DNA from: Clostridiales bacterium
GTDB lineage: Bacteria > Bacillota_A > Clostridia > Lachnospirales > Bianqueaceae
Reading direction: 5' to 3'
NCBI GenBank assembly: GCA_019423265.1
Contig: JAHZBS010000004.1
Location: 2,117-36,255, forward strand
Length of the DNA stretch: 34,139 nt
The notes beneath the pieces were generated by a model. That model saw only the letters and a list, made by a program, of their open reading frames with translations. It had not been told where the DNA came from and ran no database searches. Shown here piece after piece: positions 7,605-15,685 of this stretch (within the stretch, counting starts at the first letter, position 1; each line of letters begins with the position of its first letter). Both the position numbers and the translations under genes were made by a program.

Positions 7605-9512
7605 ATGGAACCCATCCGTCCACAGGACCTTTTTACACTGCGTTTTCCTTCGTCGCCTCTGCTTTCGCCGGATGGAGAGCATTGCGCTTTCTTAGTAAAC
7701 GCAGCCCTAGAACGGGAAGATCGGTATCAAAGCGACATTTGGCTCGCAGAGCCGGAGGGTGGCGCGCGGGCCTTGGTATCGGGCCGTTTCCCAAAGCTGC
7801 TTTTATGGCTGGACAGTGAAACGTTATTATTTACAGAGAACCGTGACTCACATACGGTATGCAATGTGGTGTCGCTGCGGAACGGAGAGGTTCGGCCGAC
7901 ATATGAGTTCCCGCATGTTTGTACCGGTTTGTGGAAGCTTGGTCCGGACGCGCTTCTGGTGCAAGCCATACTGCCCGCGCCCAAAACAGAAGGAACCATT
8001 GTGCTGGAGGAGATACCGTTTTGGGCAAATGGCCGCGGTTTTATCAGCGGACAGCGTTCTGCCCTGTTTGTCTACTGTCCGAAAAAAAATGAATGGAGCT
8101 CTGTCGGCCCACAGGATGGCGAGATCGGCACTGTGAGCACAGCAGGTGTGCGCGCCTATTATTCAGTTCGCTATCACCTGAACAGAAAAATGAAATTTGC
8201 GGCGGTGCGCCGGTTCGATTTGCAAACCGGCGTGGATGAAGAGCTTGTTGCACCTGATGTCTATGATGTTTTCTGGGTGGGAGAGCTGGGGAACCGCGCT
8301 CTGCTGTATGCCACGGATATGCGGCGTTACGGCAATGTGGAAAACCCCTGTTTTTACAGTTTGGAAACAGAAGGGCCGATATGTTTGGCGGATTATGACG
8401 AAGGCCCAACCAACGATGTGACAAGCGATGCGCGCTATGGCTCCTGTGCGCAGTATGCCGCCGATGAAGACTGGATGTACTATATTGTAACAAAGGACGG
8501 CTGCAGCCAGCTTGCACGCGTGGGCTCGGACGGACACCGAGAGCTGCTGACGCATGTGCAGGGCACAGTGGATGGAATTACAGCGGCAAAGGGCCGTGTA
8601 TGCGGCGTGGCCGCGCGCGGTACGCGCAGCGCAGAGGTGTATTCCTTTAGTGCAGGCGGAGAAAAGCGCCTTACCTGTCTGAACGAAAATTATTTTGCGA
8701 CGCATGATGCCGCGCCGGTGGAAACATGGCGTTTTATGCGCGGCGGAACAGAGCTCGAGGCGTTTGCCCTGCTGCCGGAAGACTTTGATCCCGCCCGGCA
8801 TTATCCGGCTGTGGTCCAGATACATGGAGGGCCAAAGCTTGCTTATGGGCCGGTGTTCCATCATGAAATGCAGGTGATGCGCGCGCAGGGATATTTTGTA
8901 CTGTTCTGCAATCCGCGCGGGAGCGATGGGCGCGGCAACGCATTCATGGATGTGCGCGGGCGTTATGGCCAGGAAGATTATGAAGATATTATGGCTTTCC
9001 TGGATGATGCGCTGGCACGCTGGCCGCAGATCGACCGTGCGCGTGTGGGCGTATGCGGCGGCTCCTACGGCGGCTTTATGGTGAATTGGATCATAGGGCA
9101 CACGGAACGGTTTGCCTGTGCGGTCAGCCAGAGAAGCATCTCCAACATGGTTTCCATGTTCTGTACCTCGGACATCGGATACCGCTTCATTGCAGATCAA
9201 TGCGGCGCCACACCTTGGGACGACATGGATGCGCTTTGGGAACAGTCTCCGCTGGCCTATGCACACCGGGCAAAGACGCCTACCTTGTTCATTCATGGCG
9301 CGGAGGACTACCGGTGTGACCGTTCGGAAGCAATGCAGATGTTCACTGCACTGCGATATCATGAAGTGGAAAGCCGTCTTTGTCTCTTTGAGGGAGAAAA
9401 TCACGAGTTGAGCCGCAGCGGGACGCCGTCTCAGCGGATCCGGCGGCTGAACGAGATACTGGCGTGGCTTGCGCATTATTTGAAGCCAGAGCCAGGAAAA
9501 AACAAGGAGTAA
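7605..9512 (+). CDS. Prolyl oligopeptidase (S9) family serine peptidase
   Basis: A 635-residue S9-family enzyme, most like the acylaminoacyl-peptidase/DPP branch. The N-terminal ~390 residues look like the beta-propeller domain (it opens LFTLRFPSSPLLSPDGEHCA). The C-terminal ~240 residues are an alpha/beta hydrolase with the nucleophile elbow GGSYGG (Ser487), Asp568 in IHGAEDYRCD and His600 in GENHELS, so the triad is intact. There is no signal peptide, so it acts in the cytoplasm on imported short peptides or acyl/amide conjugates. Its place between sugar permeases and a sugar oxidoreductase is unusual and suggests the imported substrate has a peptide, amide or ester part. Only 16 bases separate it from the permease stop. 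Family firm; substrate unknown. Confidence 0.9.
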   Translation: MEPIRPQDLFTLRFPSSPLLSPDGEHCAFLVNAALEREDRYQSDIWLAEPEGGARALVSGRFPKLLLWLDSETLLFTENRDSHTVCNVVSLRNGEVRPTYEFPHVCTGLWKLGPDALLVQAILPAPKTEGTIVLEEIPFWANGRGFISGQRSALFVYCPKKNEWSSVGPQDGEIGTVSTAGVRAYYSVRYHLNRKMKFAAVRRFDLQTGVDEELVAPDVYDVFWVGELGNRALLYATDMRRYGNVENPCFYSLETEGPICLADYDEGPTNDVTSDARYGSCAQYAADEDWMYYIVTKDGCSQLARVGSDGHRELLTHVQGTVDGITAAKGRVCGVAARGTRSAEVYSFSAGGEKRLTCLNENYFATHDAAPVETWRFMRGGTELEAFALLPEDFDPARHYPAVVQIHGGPKLAYGPVFHHEMQVMRAQGYFVLFCNPRGSDGRGNAFMDVRGRYGQEDYEDIMAFLDDALARWPQIDRARVGVCGGSYGGFMVNWIIGHTERFACAVSQRSISNMVSMFCTSDIGYRFIADQCGATPWDDMDALWEQSPLAYAHRAKTPTLFIHGAEDYRCDRSEAMQMFTALRYHEVESRLCLFEGENHELSRSGTPSQRIRRLNEILAWLAHYLKPEPGKNKE

Positions 9513-9519
9513 ATAAGAT

Positions 9520-10689
9520 ATGACAAAACCTTTGCGAGTGGCCGTGGCGGGCATGGGGACAATGGGCCGGTTATATGCAGGATGGATGCAGCAGGGCCGT
9601 GTGCCGGGCGCAGTGTTTTCAGCCGCATATGACCCGGCCTCCGACTGCGCGGCCCGCCTGCAGGAAGGGTTCCCGCAGGCGAAATTTTTCAGCCAAAGCA
9701 GCGAATTATTCCACAGCGGTCTCGCGGATGCGGTAATTATCGCGTCGCCACACCGGTTCCATCCGGAGCTTGGGGAACAAGCCCTGCGGGCAGGTCTGCA
9801 CACAATGGTAGAAAAACCTGCGGGCATCGATGCAGCGTCGGTCCGCAGGATGAATGCAGCCGCGGCGGAACATCCGCAGCTTGCGTACGGTATAATGTTC
9901 AATCAGCGGACGAACCCACTTTATCGCCGCATCCGGGAATTGGTGCAAAGCGGGGAGATGGGACAACTGCGCCGTGTGACATGGCTTATTACGACCTGGT
10001 GGCGGCCGGATTCCTATTACACACATAGCCCGTGGCGCGCCACATGGACGCACGAGGGCGGCGGTGTGCTCACAAGCCAGGCGCCTCATCAGTTGGATCT
10101 TTTGCAATGGATCTGCGGCATGCCGGAACGGGTGTGCTGCCACATGCACTTCGGATCGCATCGTGCGGTATCGGTGGAGGATGATGTTACCGCATATCTG
10201 GAATTTCCCAATGGTGCGACGGGCGTATTCGTAAGTTGCACGCATGACGTATTGGGTACCGACAGGCTGGAGCTGCTTTTAGACGGCGGGAAGATCATTG
10301 TGGAAGACAGCTGCCGCGCACGGATACGCCGGCTGCATCAGATGGAGCAGGAGCTGAGCGCTGGGATGGACGCGCAGCAAACCGCGCGGCTGGTGGAGGG
10401 CGGCGAGCTGCCGGATATCTGTACCGAGACCGTGCTGGAACACAATCCGGAATGGGCTGCCCAGCATTGTGAGATGCTGGCGGATTTCGTCAATGCCGCT
10501 CAAACGGGTACGCCCTGTACGGCTCCGGGCGCAGAGGGATTAAATGAGGTGCAGCTGGCGAACGCCATGTATGTTTCCGCATGGCAGGGACGTGCGGTTA
10601 CGCTGCCTGTGGACGAAGCGGCTTTCAGTGACATGCTGGCGGAGCGGGCACGCAGTGAGGCCAAAAAAAATAATACGAGAAAGGAATGA
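9520..10689 (+). CDS. Gfo/Idh/MocA family NAD(P)-dependent oxidoreductase (Idh1)
   Basis: A 389-residue sugar oxidoreductase. The Rossmann motif is degenerate but present (AGMGTMG), the catalytic EKPAG motif lies near residue 100, and GGGVLTSQAPHQLDLLQW carries the conserved His. The segments NQRTNPLYRRI, WRATW and LDLLQWICGMP are almost the same as in Idh0 at 1916, so the two probably handle the same or very similar substrates. It starts seven bases after the peptidase stop. Its own TGA overlaps the upstream-most ATG of the M20 gene. It likely oxidises a hydroxyl of the imported glycoside or its product. Confidence 0.92.
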   Translation: MTKPLRVAVAGMGTMGRLYAGWMQQGRVPGAVFSAAYDPASDCAARLQEGFPQAKFFSQSSELFHSGLADAVIIASPHRFHPELGEQALRAGLHTMVEKPAGIDAASVRRMNAAAAEHPQLAYGIMFNQRTNPLYRRIRELVQSGEMGQLRRVTWLITTWWRPDSYYTHSPWRATWTHEGGGVLTSQAPHQLDLLQWICGMPERVCCHMHFGSHRAVSVEDDVTAYLEFPNGATGVFVSCTHDVLGTDRLELLLDGGKIIVEDSCRARIRRLHQMEQELSAGMDAQQTARLVEGGELPDICTETVLEHNPEWAAQHCEMLADFVNAAQTGTPCTAPGAEGLNEVQLANAMYVSAWQGRAVTLPVDEAAFSDMLAERARSEAKKNNTRKE

Positions 10690-10694
10690 GCGAC

Positions 10695-11939
10695 ATGGCA
10701 AAGCAGGAACGGATCCAGCAGGATATCGAGACCCTGCGTCGCATCACGGAGCCTTGCGCCTGTGGGACACAGCGCCCAAGCTATACGCCGGAATATCGCC
10801 TGGCAATAGAATATGTGAAAAAACGCATGAAGGAATTCGGGCTTGAGACTCGTGAGGACAATGCCGGAAATCTATATGGAGTGCTGGCTGGAACGCAGAA
10901 AGACGCCCCCAAGATCATATCTGGCTCGCACCTGGATTCGGTGAAATGCTCGGGCGCGTACGACGGCATTGCGGGGGTGCTGTGCGCGCTGGAAGCGGCG
11001 CGTATGATCGCTGAAAGCGGCGCGCCGCTGCGCCATCCGCTGGAAGTGATGGGTACCATTGGCGAGGAGGGTACCCGCTTCGGTCAGGCGCTCATTGGGA
11101 GCCAACTGGTGGAAGGGAGCTGGGGCGAACCGCAGCTGGATGAATTCCGGGGGTTGGAAGATGGTTTAACTCTGCGGGAGACAATGAAGGCTTACGGTCT
11201 GCCGGGCAGCACCACAGGTGTGTGCCGCAGAGATGAGCGGGTAAAAGCGTTCATTGAGCTGCATGATGAGCAGGGCCCGATTTTGGAGAATGCCGGAATT
11301 TCAATCGGTGTGGTGGAAAATATCGTCGCCATTTCCTGGATGCACATAACTGTGCATGGGCTGGCCAGTCATCCGGGGACGATTCCGATGAGCGTGCGTC
11401 GCGATGCATGTGTGGGTGCCTGCAAATTGATCTGCGCAGTAACGGATTACGCGCGGGAACACTACGACGGAGAAGCCACCGTGACGGCAGGAAAGCTGGA
11501 GGTGTTCCCGGGGAATACGAACTGCATCCCCTCCCGGTGCGATTTCACAATCGACATACGAACCTGCAACGGTGCATACAGGGACGATTTGGTGCGCTTT
11601 ATCCGTGAAAAAAAGGCGGATGTGGAGCGGGCATGCCGCGTGACTATCGATGTGCGCGAAGGGATGCGTCAGGCGCCGACAGCGCTGGACGCGAAAGTGC
11701 AGCAGTGCATTGAAGACGCGTGCAAAAAGTTGGGTTATAGCTGGCGCAGGATGAACAGCGGCGCAGGGCATGATGCGATGATTTTTGCGCGGATATGGCC
11801 CACGGCTATGGTGTTTGTGCAGTCGCACGACGGCCTCACGCACCATCCAGATGAATATGTCCCGCCGGAGGAGCTTGCAAAGGGAGCCGATGTGCTCTAC
11901 GAGACGTTCCGGATGTTGGACGCCCAACGGGATGATTGA
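10695..11939 (+). CDS. M20-type Zn amidohydrolase, hydantoinase/carbamoylase family (N-carbamoyl-L-amino acid hydrolase or allantoate amidohydrolase-like)
   Basis: A 414-residue metal-dependent amidohydrolase that would cleave an N-carbamoyl or amide group from an amino acid. With numbering from the alternative ATG at 10686, the metal ligands are His82 and Asp93 (GSHLDSVKCSGAYDG), Glu127-Glu128 (GTIGEEGTRF), His193 (ELHDEQGP) and a C-terminal His in THHPDEY. SGAGHDA is the family signature. I prefer ATG 10695, nine bases after AAGGA; ATG 10686 has no Shine-Dalgarno spacing but would give an ATGA overlap with Idh1. The next gene is of the ATC-hydrolase family, and in Pseudomonas the partner of that enzyme is an N-carbamoyl-L-cysteine amidohydrolase, so N-carbamoyl-L-cysteine is a good candidate substrate. 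That assignment is inference. Confidence 0.88.
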   Translation: MAKQERIQQDIETLRRITEPCACGTQRPSYTPEYRLAIEYVKKRMKEFGLETREDNAGNLYGVLAGTQKDAPKIISGSHLDSVKCSGAYDGIAGVLCALEAARMIAESGAPLRHPLEVMGTIGEEGTRFGQALIGSQLVEGSWGEPQLDEFRGLEDGLTLRETMKAYGLPGSTTGVCRRDERVKAFIELHDEQGPILENAGISIGVVENIVAISWMHITVHGLASHPGTIPMSVRRDACVGACKLICAVTDYAREHYDGEATVTAGKLEVFPGNTNCIPSRCDFTIDIRTCNGAYRDDLVRFIREKKADVERACRVTIDVREGMRQAPTALDAKVQQCIEDACKKLGYSWRRMNSGAGHDAMIFARIWPTAMVFVQSHDGLTHHPDEYVPPEELAKGADVLYETFRMLDAQRDD

Positions 11940-11958
11940 TACGGAGGGAGGATGCCAA

Positions 11959-12462
11959 ATGGACCAGCAGGAACAAGTGTCCCTGGAGCTGGAAGAAGTT
12001 GATATGTATGTCCTGTTCGCGCGGATGTTCGCACACATTGCACGCAAGGTGGAACAGGCCTGCGGCGAAAAGGGGATAGAGGCGGTGCGCGCAGGTGTGC
12101 GCAGCTTTGGCGAAGAGCGAGGCCGCCATATAGCCGCCCGTGCCGCAGCGCAGGGGCACGCGGCGGACGCGCGGCATTATCTTTCCTGTTATGATATGGG
12201 GCGCAGCGGATATTTTCACAGCAGAGACGCTGTTTCTGAAAATCAGGTAGAGCAAGATTTTGATAAGTGCGTCTTCGCTGAGACATGGATGCGGGATGGA
12301 TGTGAACGCTGGGGGATCCACTACTGTGACATAATAGATCCCGCGATCGCTCACGGCTATCACAAAGAGATGGAATGCATTCACGACAGACATTTTTTCA
12401 AGGACGGACGATGCCACTTTAAGTTTATATTAAACCAGAAGGAGGTTGAAAGTGATGATTGA
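11959..12462 (+). CDS. L-2-amino-thiazoline-4-carboxylic acid (ATC) hydrolase family protein
   Basis: A 167-residue cytoplasmic protein that I assign to the ATC-hydrolase family (PF14196). The grounds are FGEERGRHIAARAAAQG, then a C-terminal block with a Cys, WGIHYCDIIDPAIAHGYH and GRCHFKF. The founding enzyme opens the 2-aminothiazoline ring of ATC to give N-carbamoyl-L-cysteine. The start ATG follows GGAGGGAGG closely; it lies 19 bases after the carbamoylase stop, and its end overlaps the next gene by eight bases. Its neighbours, an M20 carbamoylase and a cysteine desulfidase, fit the next two steps of ATC breakdown. Family members in Clostridia are mostly uncharacterised, so another cyclic substrate is possible. 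Confidence 0.72.
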   Translation: MDQQEQVSLELEEVDMYVLFARMFAHIARKVEQACGEKGIEAVRAGVRSFGEERGRHIAARAAAQGHAADARHYLSCYDMGRSGYFHSRDAVSENQVEQDFDKCVFAETWMRDGCERWGIHYCDIIDPAIAHGYHKEMECIHDRHFFKDGRCHFKFILNQKEVESDD

Positions 12463-13267
12463 CATTACGCCGGCCGTGCAGTTGTTTACGCTGCGCGACT
12501 ATATCCAAACGCCGGAAGGCTTTGCAGACAGTATCCGCCGTGTACGGGAGATGGGCTGTGATACCGTCCAGTTTTCGCGTCTGGGTGCGTCCATTCCGGC
12601 AGATTTTATCACAGATGTGATTCGTGAATATGATATGAAGGTATGCGTGACTCACTCGCCCATGCAGCGCATTTTTCATGACCTGCCCAAGCTCATCCAG
12701 GAACATCAGGCGTGGGGATGCCCCAGTGTTGGTTTGGGCAATTTGGAGAATTGCTACCTTGACGACGGGTATGAAGGATATTGCCGATTCATTCGCGATA
12801 TTGCGCCTGTGGTAGAGGAGCTGAAGAAAAATGGAATGACCTTTTCCTATCATAGTCACACATTTGAATTTGTCCGCTATCGCGGAAAATGTATGTATGA
12901 TCTGTTGATAGAAGAAACAGACCCGGAAGGCTTTCACTTTATCCAGGATTCCTTCTGGATGAAATACGGTGGATTGCCCCATGAAACGTACATGAAAAAA
13001 GTGGCTGGACGCATGGAAGTAATGCACGCAAAGGACTTTACCATGCTGCTGCTGCCCATGGGACATATCCTTGGAGAAACAGGCACCATTGGAGAAGGTA
13101 ATATTGATTATCCACCGCTTCTGCGCGCTGCGGCACGCACGGGCGTGAAGGTGGTTGCAATTGAACAAGACCGTTGTCAGCGCGACCCGTTTGCTTGCCT
13201 GCAGGATGCATTTCGGGAGCTAAAGCGGCTCTTGGCAGAAACGGAGGAAGGAGGCGAAAGCGCATGA
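12455..13267 (+). CDS. Sugar phosphate isomerase/epimerase family TIM barrel (A1)
   Basis: A 270-residue xylose-isomerase-like TIM barrel with an apparently complete metal site. Motifs are YHSHTFEF (132-139), LLIEETDP (150-157), FIQDSFW with Asp165, MHAKD with His191, TIGEGNIDY (211-219) and AIEQD with Glu237. It is strikingly similar to A2 at 18703 (AVQLFTLR, HFIQDSFWM, YGG, CQRDPF all shared). ATG 12455 lies nine bases after AGGAGG; in-frame GTG 12452 and TTG 12446 are alternatives. It overlaps the ATC-hydrolase-family gene and forms an ATGA overlap with B1, so A1 and B1 are translationally coupled. Likely an isomerase, epimerase or lyase acting on the keto-sugar made by Idh1; substrate unknown. 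Confidence 0.88.
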   Translation: MIDITPAVQLFTLRDYIQTPEGFADSIRRVREMGCDTVQFSRLGASIPADFITDVIREYDMKVCVTHSPMQRIFHDLPKLIQEHQAWGCPSVGLGNLENCYLDDGYEGYCRFIRDIAPVVEELKKNGMTFSYHSHTFEFVRYRGKCMYDLLIEETDPEGFHFIQDSFWMKYGGLPHETYMKKVAGRMEVMHAKDFTMLLLPMGHILGETGTIGEGNIDYPPLLRAAARTGVKVVAIEQDRCQRDPFACLQDAFRELKRLLAETEEGGESA

Positions 13268-14058
13268 TACGGATTGCGGCACAATTGAACACAGTCCGCG
13301 CATACTGTGGTACGCAGAAAGAATTTTTGGACACGCTTTCGCGCATCCGGGCGCTGGGCTTTGATGGTGTGGAACTGGAGAGCAGTCTTCTGAAAAATGC
13401 AGACAGGCAAACGGTCGCATGCCATTTGAAGGAACTCGGTCTGGAGGTATGCTCCATTCGGTCGCCTTTTGCTCGCACAGGCTATGGCCTAGAGGATATG
13501 ATTGCAGAAGCAAAGGCTATGAATTGTGTCAATGTGGGAGTGGGAACCGTTACGGCCAGTTATTTCACAATGGGGCCGGCAGGCATGGAAAAATATTTGG
13601 AGCAGGCGAGTAAAGTCTGCGGAAAATTTTCCCAGGAGGGCGTGCGGCCGCTGTATAGCTTGCGCTTCCATGAATTTATGCGGCAAAGCGACGGTGTCTG
13701 GCCCTTCGACAAGCTGGCGGACCGTCCCGAAACATCGGACTATCTTTGGGAAACGGACGTGCTGAGTCTGACGCGGACTGCGGTGGAGCCGCCAAAGATC
13801 TTTTCCCGTCTGGCGGGCCGTATGCCGGTCTGTCGCCTGTCGGATCAGAAGATTCGCGAAAACGAGACATACTTTTTCTATGCCCGGCGCGAGGAATGCC
13901 CGCTGGGAGAAGGCTTGTTTGATCTGCCGTCTTGGGCCAAGACGGCGTCACAAGCGGGTGCAGAATGGTTTACCGTGGGGCAGGAGCTTTGCGATAGAGA
14001 CCCCTTTGTATGTCTGGCGGCAAGCTTGAAAAAGGCAAGAGAGCTGTGCTGTCCATAA
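13264..14058 (+). CDS. Degenerate sugar-isomerase-like TIM barrel (B1), probable partner of A1
   Basis: A 264-residue TIM barrel of the same fold as A1 but with altered active-site positions. Where A1 has YHSHTFEF, B1 has YSLRFHEF (131-138). Where A1 has HAKD, B1 has RLSD (191-194). Where A1 has AIEQD, B1 has TVGQE (237-241). LGEGLFD corresponds to the IGEGNID loop. The same losses occur in B2 at 17857, which also sits beside an A-type gene, so the changes are old and shared rather than random decay. The likely role is a non-catalytic or re-purposed subunit of a heteromer with A1. Start ATG 13264 follows GGAGG with a spacing of about 12 and overlaps the A1 stop. Family firm; role inferred. 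Confidence 0.82.
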   Translation: MIRIAAQLNTVRAYCGTQKEFLDTLSRIRALGFDGVELESSLLKNADRQTVACHLKELGLEVCSIRSPFARTGYGLEDMIAEAKAMNCVNVGVGTVTASYFTMGPAGMEKYLEQASKVCGKFSQEGVRPLYSLRFHEFMRQSDGVWPFDKLADRPETSDYLWETDVLSLTRTAVEPPKIFSRLAGRMPVCRLSDQKIRENETYFFYARREECPLGEGLFDLPSWAKTASQAGAEWFTVGQELCDRDPFVCLAASLKKARELCCP

Positions 14059-14075
14059 CGGCACAAAATAGGAGG

Positions 14076-14108
14076 GGACGGCGCGGATATACAAGCGCCG
14101 TCCTTTTT
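14076..14108 (+). terminator. Terminator/attenuator between B1 and the cysteine desulfidase gene
   Basis: A perfect 9-bp GC-rich stem, GGACGGCGC (14076-14084) with GCGCCGTCC (14095-14103), is followed by TTTTT. It sits 25 bases before the desulfidase start, so that gene is expressed by readthrough, regulated antitermination or a promoter not obvious here. Confidence 0.75.
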
Positions 14109-14132
14109 GAAGCAGCGAAAGGCGGAGAGAGA

Positions 14133-15407
14133 ATGGGATGCAGTGTACAGACATGCCGTGCATATGAAGAGATCCTTGCGGAGGAGCTGGTCCCGGCAAT
14201 GGGATGCACGGAACCGATTGCGATCGCGTATGCGGGCGCACTTGCACGGGAGACGTTGGGCGCACTCCCACAGCAATTGGAACTCACGGTCAGCCACAAT
14301 ATCATCAAGAATGCAAAAAGTGCTGTTGTGCCGAATACGGGTGGCCTTAAGGGACTGCGCGCAGCTATAGCGGCAGGTTCAGTGGCGGGCTGTGCGGACA
14401 AACGGCTGGAGGTGATCGCCCAGGTAGATGATGTGCAGCGCGCGGCGATTCGCACATTTTTAGAGCAATGTGCAGTCAACGTAACACCGGCCCAGGGAGA
14501 CGAGGTGTTTGATATCCTCGTAGAAGCATCTGCTGGAGCAGACAGCGCCCGTGTACAAATCACAGGAGGGCACACAAATGTAGTGCTGCGCGAGAAAAAC
14601 GGGAAAGTGCTGTACAGTGCATCCGCACAGGGTACAGCAGAAAAAAGTGCCGCTTACGCGCGGCTGAATGTGGAGGACATCTATGCTTATGCGACAGAAG
14701 CACCTTTGGATGCGACCTGGGAGCTTCTGGAACGTCAAATAGAATACAACAGTGCGATACGAGATGAAGGCTTGACAGGAAAATGGGGCGCGGGGATCGG
14801 TGCGACGCTGCGCGGAACAGATGAAAGCATAAAAACGCGCGCTGCGGCTGCCGCCGCCGCGGGCTCGGATGCAAGAATGAGTGGCTGTGAGCTCCCGGTT
14901 GTCATCAATTCAGGAAGCGGGAACCAGGGGCTTACGGCCAGCCTGCCCGTGATTGAGTACGCGCAGGAGCTGGGAATAGAACGGGAGACACTGCACCGTG
15001 CGCTGTTGCTTTCCAATTTGCTCACCATTCACTTGAAGACCGGTATTGGCTGCCTGTCCGCATACTGTGGAGCAGTAAGCGCGGGCTGCGCGGCCGGAGC
15101 CGCAGTAGCGTGGCTTCATGGCGGGGATCTTTCCGCAGTAGCGCACACATTGGTGAATTCCTTGGCGATTTTGTCTGGGATGGTGTGTGACGGAGCAAAA
15201 CCCTCCTGCGCTGCGAAAATTGCCTGCGCGGTGGACTCCGGAATTCTGGGTTGGCAGATGTACAGGAACGGAAAGCAATTTTATGGAGGCGATGGCATCG
15301 TTACAAAAGGCGTAGAAAATACCATTGCCAACGTCAGCCGCATGGGGCGTGAAGGAATGCGTGAAACGGATCGCGAAATCATTCATATTATGCTGGAAAA
15401 TAATTGA
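14133..15407 (+). CDS. cyuA: L-cysteine desulfidase (serine dehydratase-like alpha family, UPF0597)
   Basis: A 424-residue cytoplasmic Fe-S enzyme predicted to split L-cysteine into pyruvate, ammonia and sulfide. Visible family marks are VPAMGCTEPIAIAYAGA (Cys25), the SGSGNQGLTASLPV loop, YCGAVSAGC (Cys312) and SGMVCDGAKPSCAAKIA (Cys352 and Cys359). The 40- and 7-residue spacings of the last three Cys match those I recall for the [4Fe-4S] ligands of the characterised archaeal L-cysteine desulfidase. ATG 14133 follows a GGCGGAG element. A terminator-like hairpin lies between it and B1. It is the last gene of module I and would consume cysteine made by the carbamoylase. Some relatives carry the YhaM name, and substrates other than cysteine cannot be excluded. 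Confidence 0.85.
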   Translation: MGCSVQTCRAYEEILAEELVPAMGCTEPIAIAYAGALARETLGALPQQLELTVSHNIIKNAKSAVVPNTGGLKGLRAAIAAGSVAGCADKRLEVIAQVDDVQRAAIRTFLEQCAVNVTPAQGDEVFDILVEASAGADSARVQITGGHTNVVLREKNGKVLYSASAQGTAEKSAAYARLNVEDIYAYATEAPLDATWELLERQIEYNSAIRDEGLTGKWGAGIGATLRGTDESIKTRAAAAAAAGSDARMSGCELPVVINSGSGNQGLTASLPVIEYAQELGIERETLHRALLLSNLLTIHLKTGIGCLSAYCGAVSAGCAAGAAVAWLHGGDLSAVAHTLVNSLAILSGMVCDGAKPSCAAKIACAVDSGILGWQMYRNGKQFYGGDGIVTKGVENTIANVSRMGREGMRETDREIIHIMLENN

Positions 15408-15497
15408 GTTTTGTTTCTTGGAGGAGTGTCAACAGGTCTCTTATCGCGCTATATTTCTATTGACAAGCCCCGCTTCTACATGCTTTATTTTAGAATT

Positions 15498-15522
15498 GGC
15501 CCCCAGGGTAGACCTTGGGGCC
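15498..15522 (+). terminator. Hairpin after the cysteine desulfidase gene
   Basis: GGCCCC (15498-15503) and GGGGCC (15517-15522) pair, with an inner AGG/CCT extension. The structure is strong, but no T-tract follows, so it is only a possible terminator or an mRNA 3' end. The rest of 15408-15685 shows no convincing gene. Confidence 0.4.
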
Positions 15523-15685
15523 GCGGTAGTATAGGGTTTTGGTGGCGAATACATTTGAACACAGTTTTATGTTTTCCTCTTTTTAAGCAATGTAAGCAAT
15601 AATATTATTTTGGAAAATTGCAGGAACAAGCTGGACACCTCCAGAAGGTAGAGAGAAGCTGTGCCCGGTAGGATAGGGGACGGGG

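Noticed and set aside
8163..9902. A 579-codon open frame on the minus strand opposite the S9 peptidase and Idh1 genes
   Set aside because: It lies in GC-rich DNA where antisense frames stay open by chance, has a composition rich in Arg, His, Cys and Ala, no ribosome binding site and no family motifs. The opposite strand has two convincing enzymes with complete motifs.
12446..14058. A DgpB-like (DUF6379) small lyase subunit next to the isomerases
   Set aside because: No small beta-rich protein of that type is visible; the B proteins are TIM barrels, so the locus is not a standard Dgp operon.
14010..14132. An upstream start extending the cysteine desulfidase by 41 residues
   Set aside because: The extension overlaps B1 and the terminator hairpin; homology starts at MGCSVQTCRAYEEIL.
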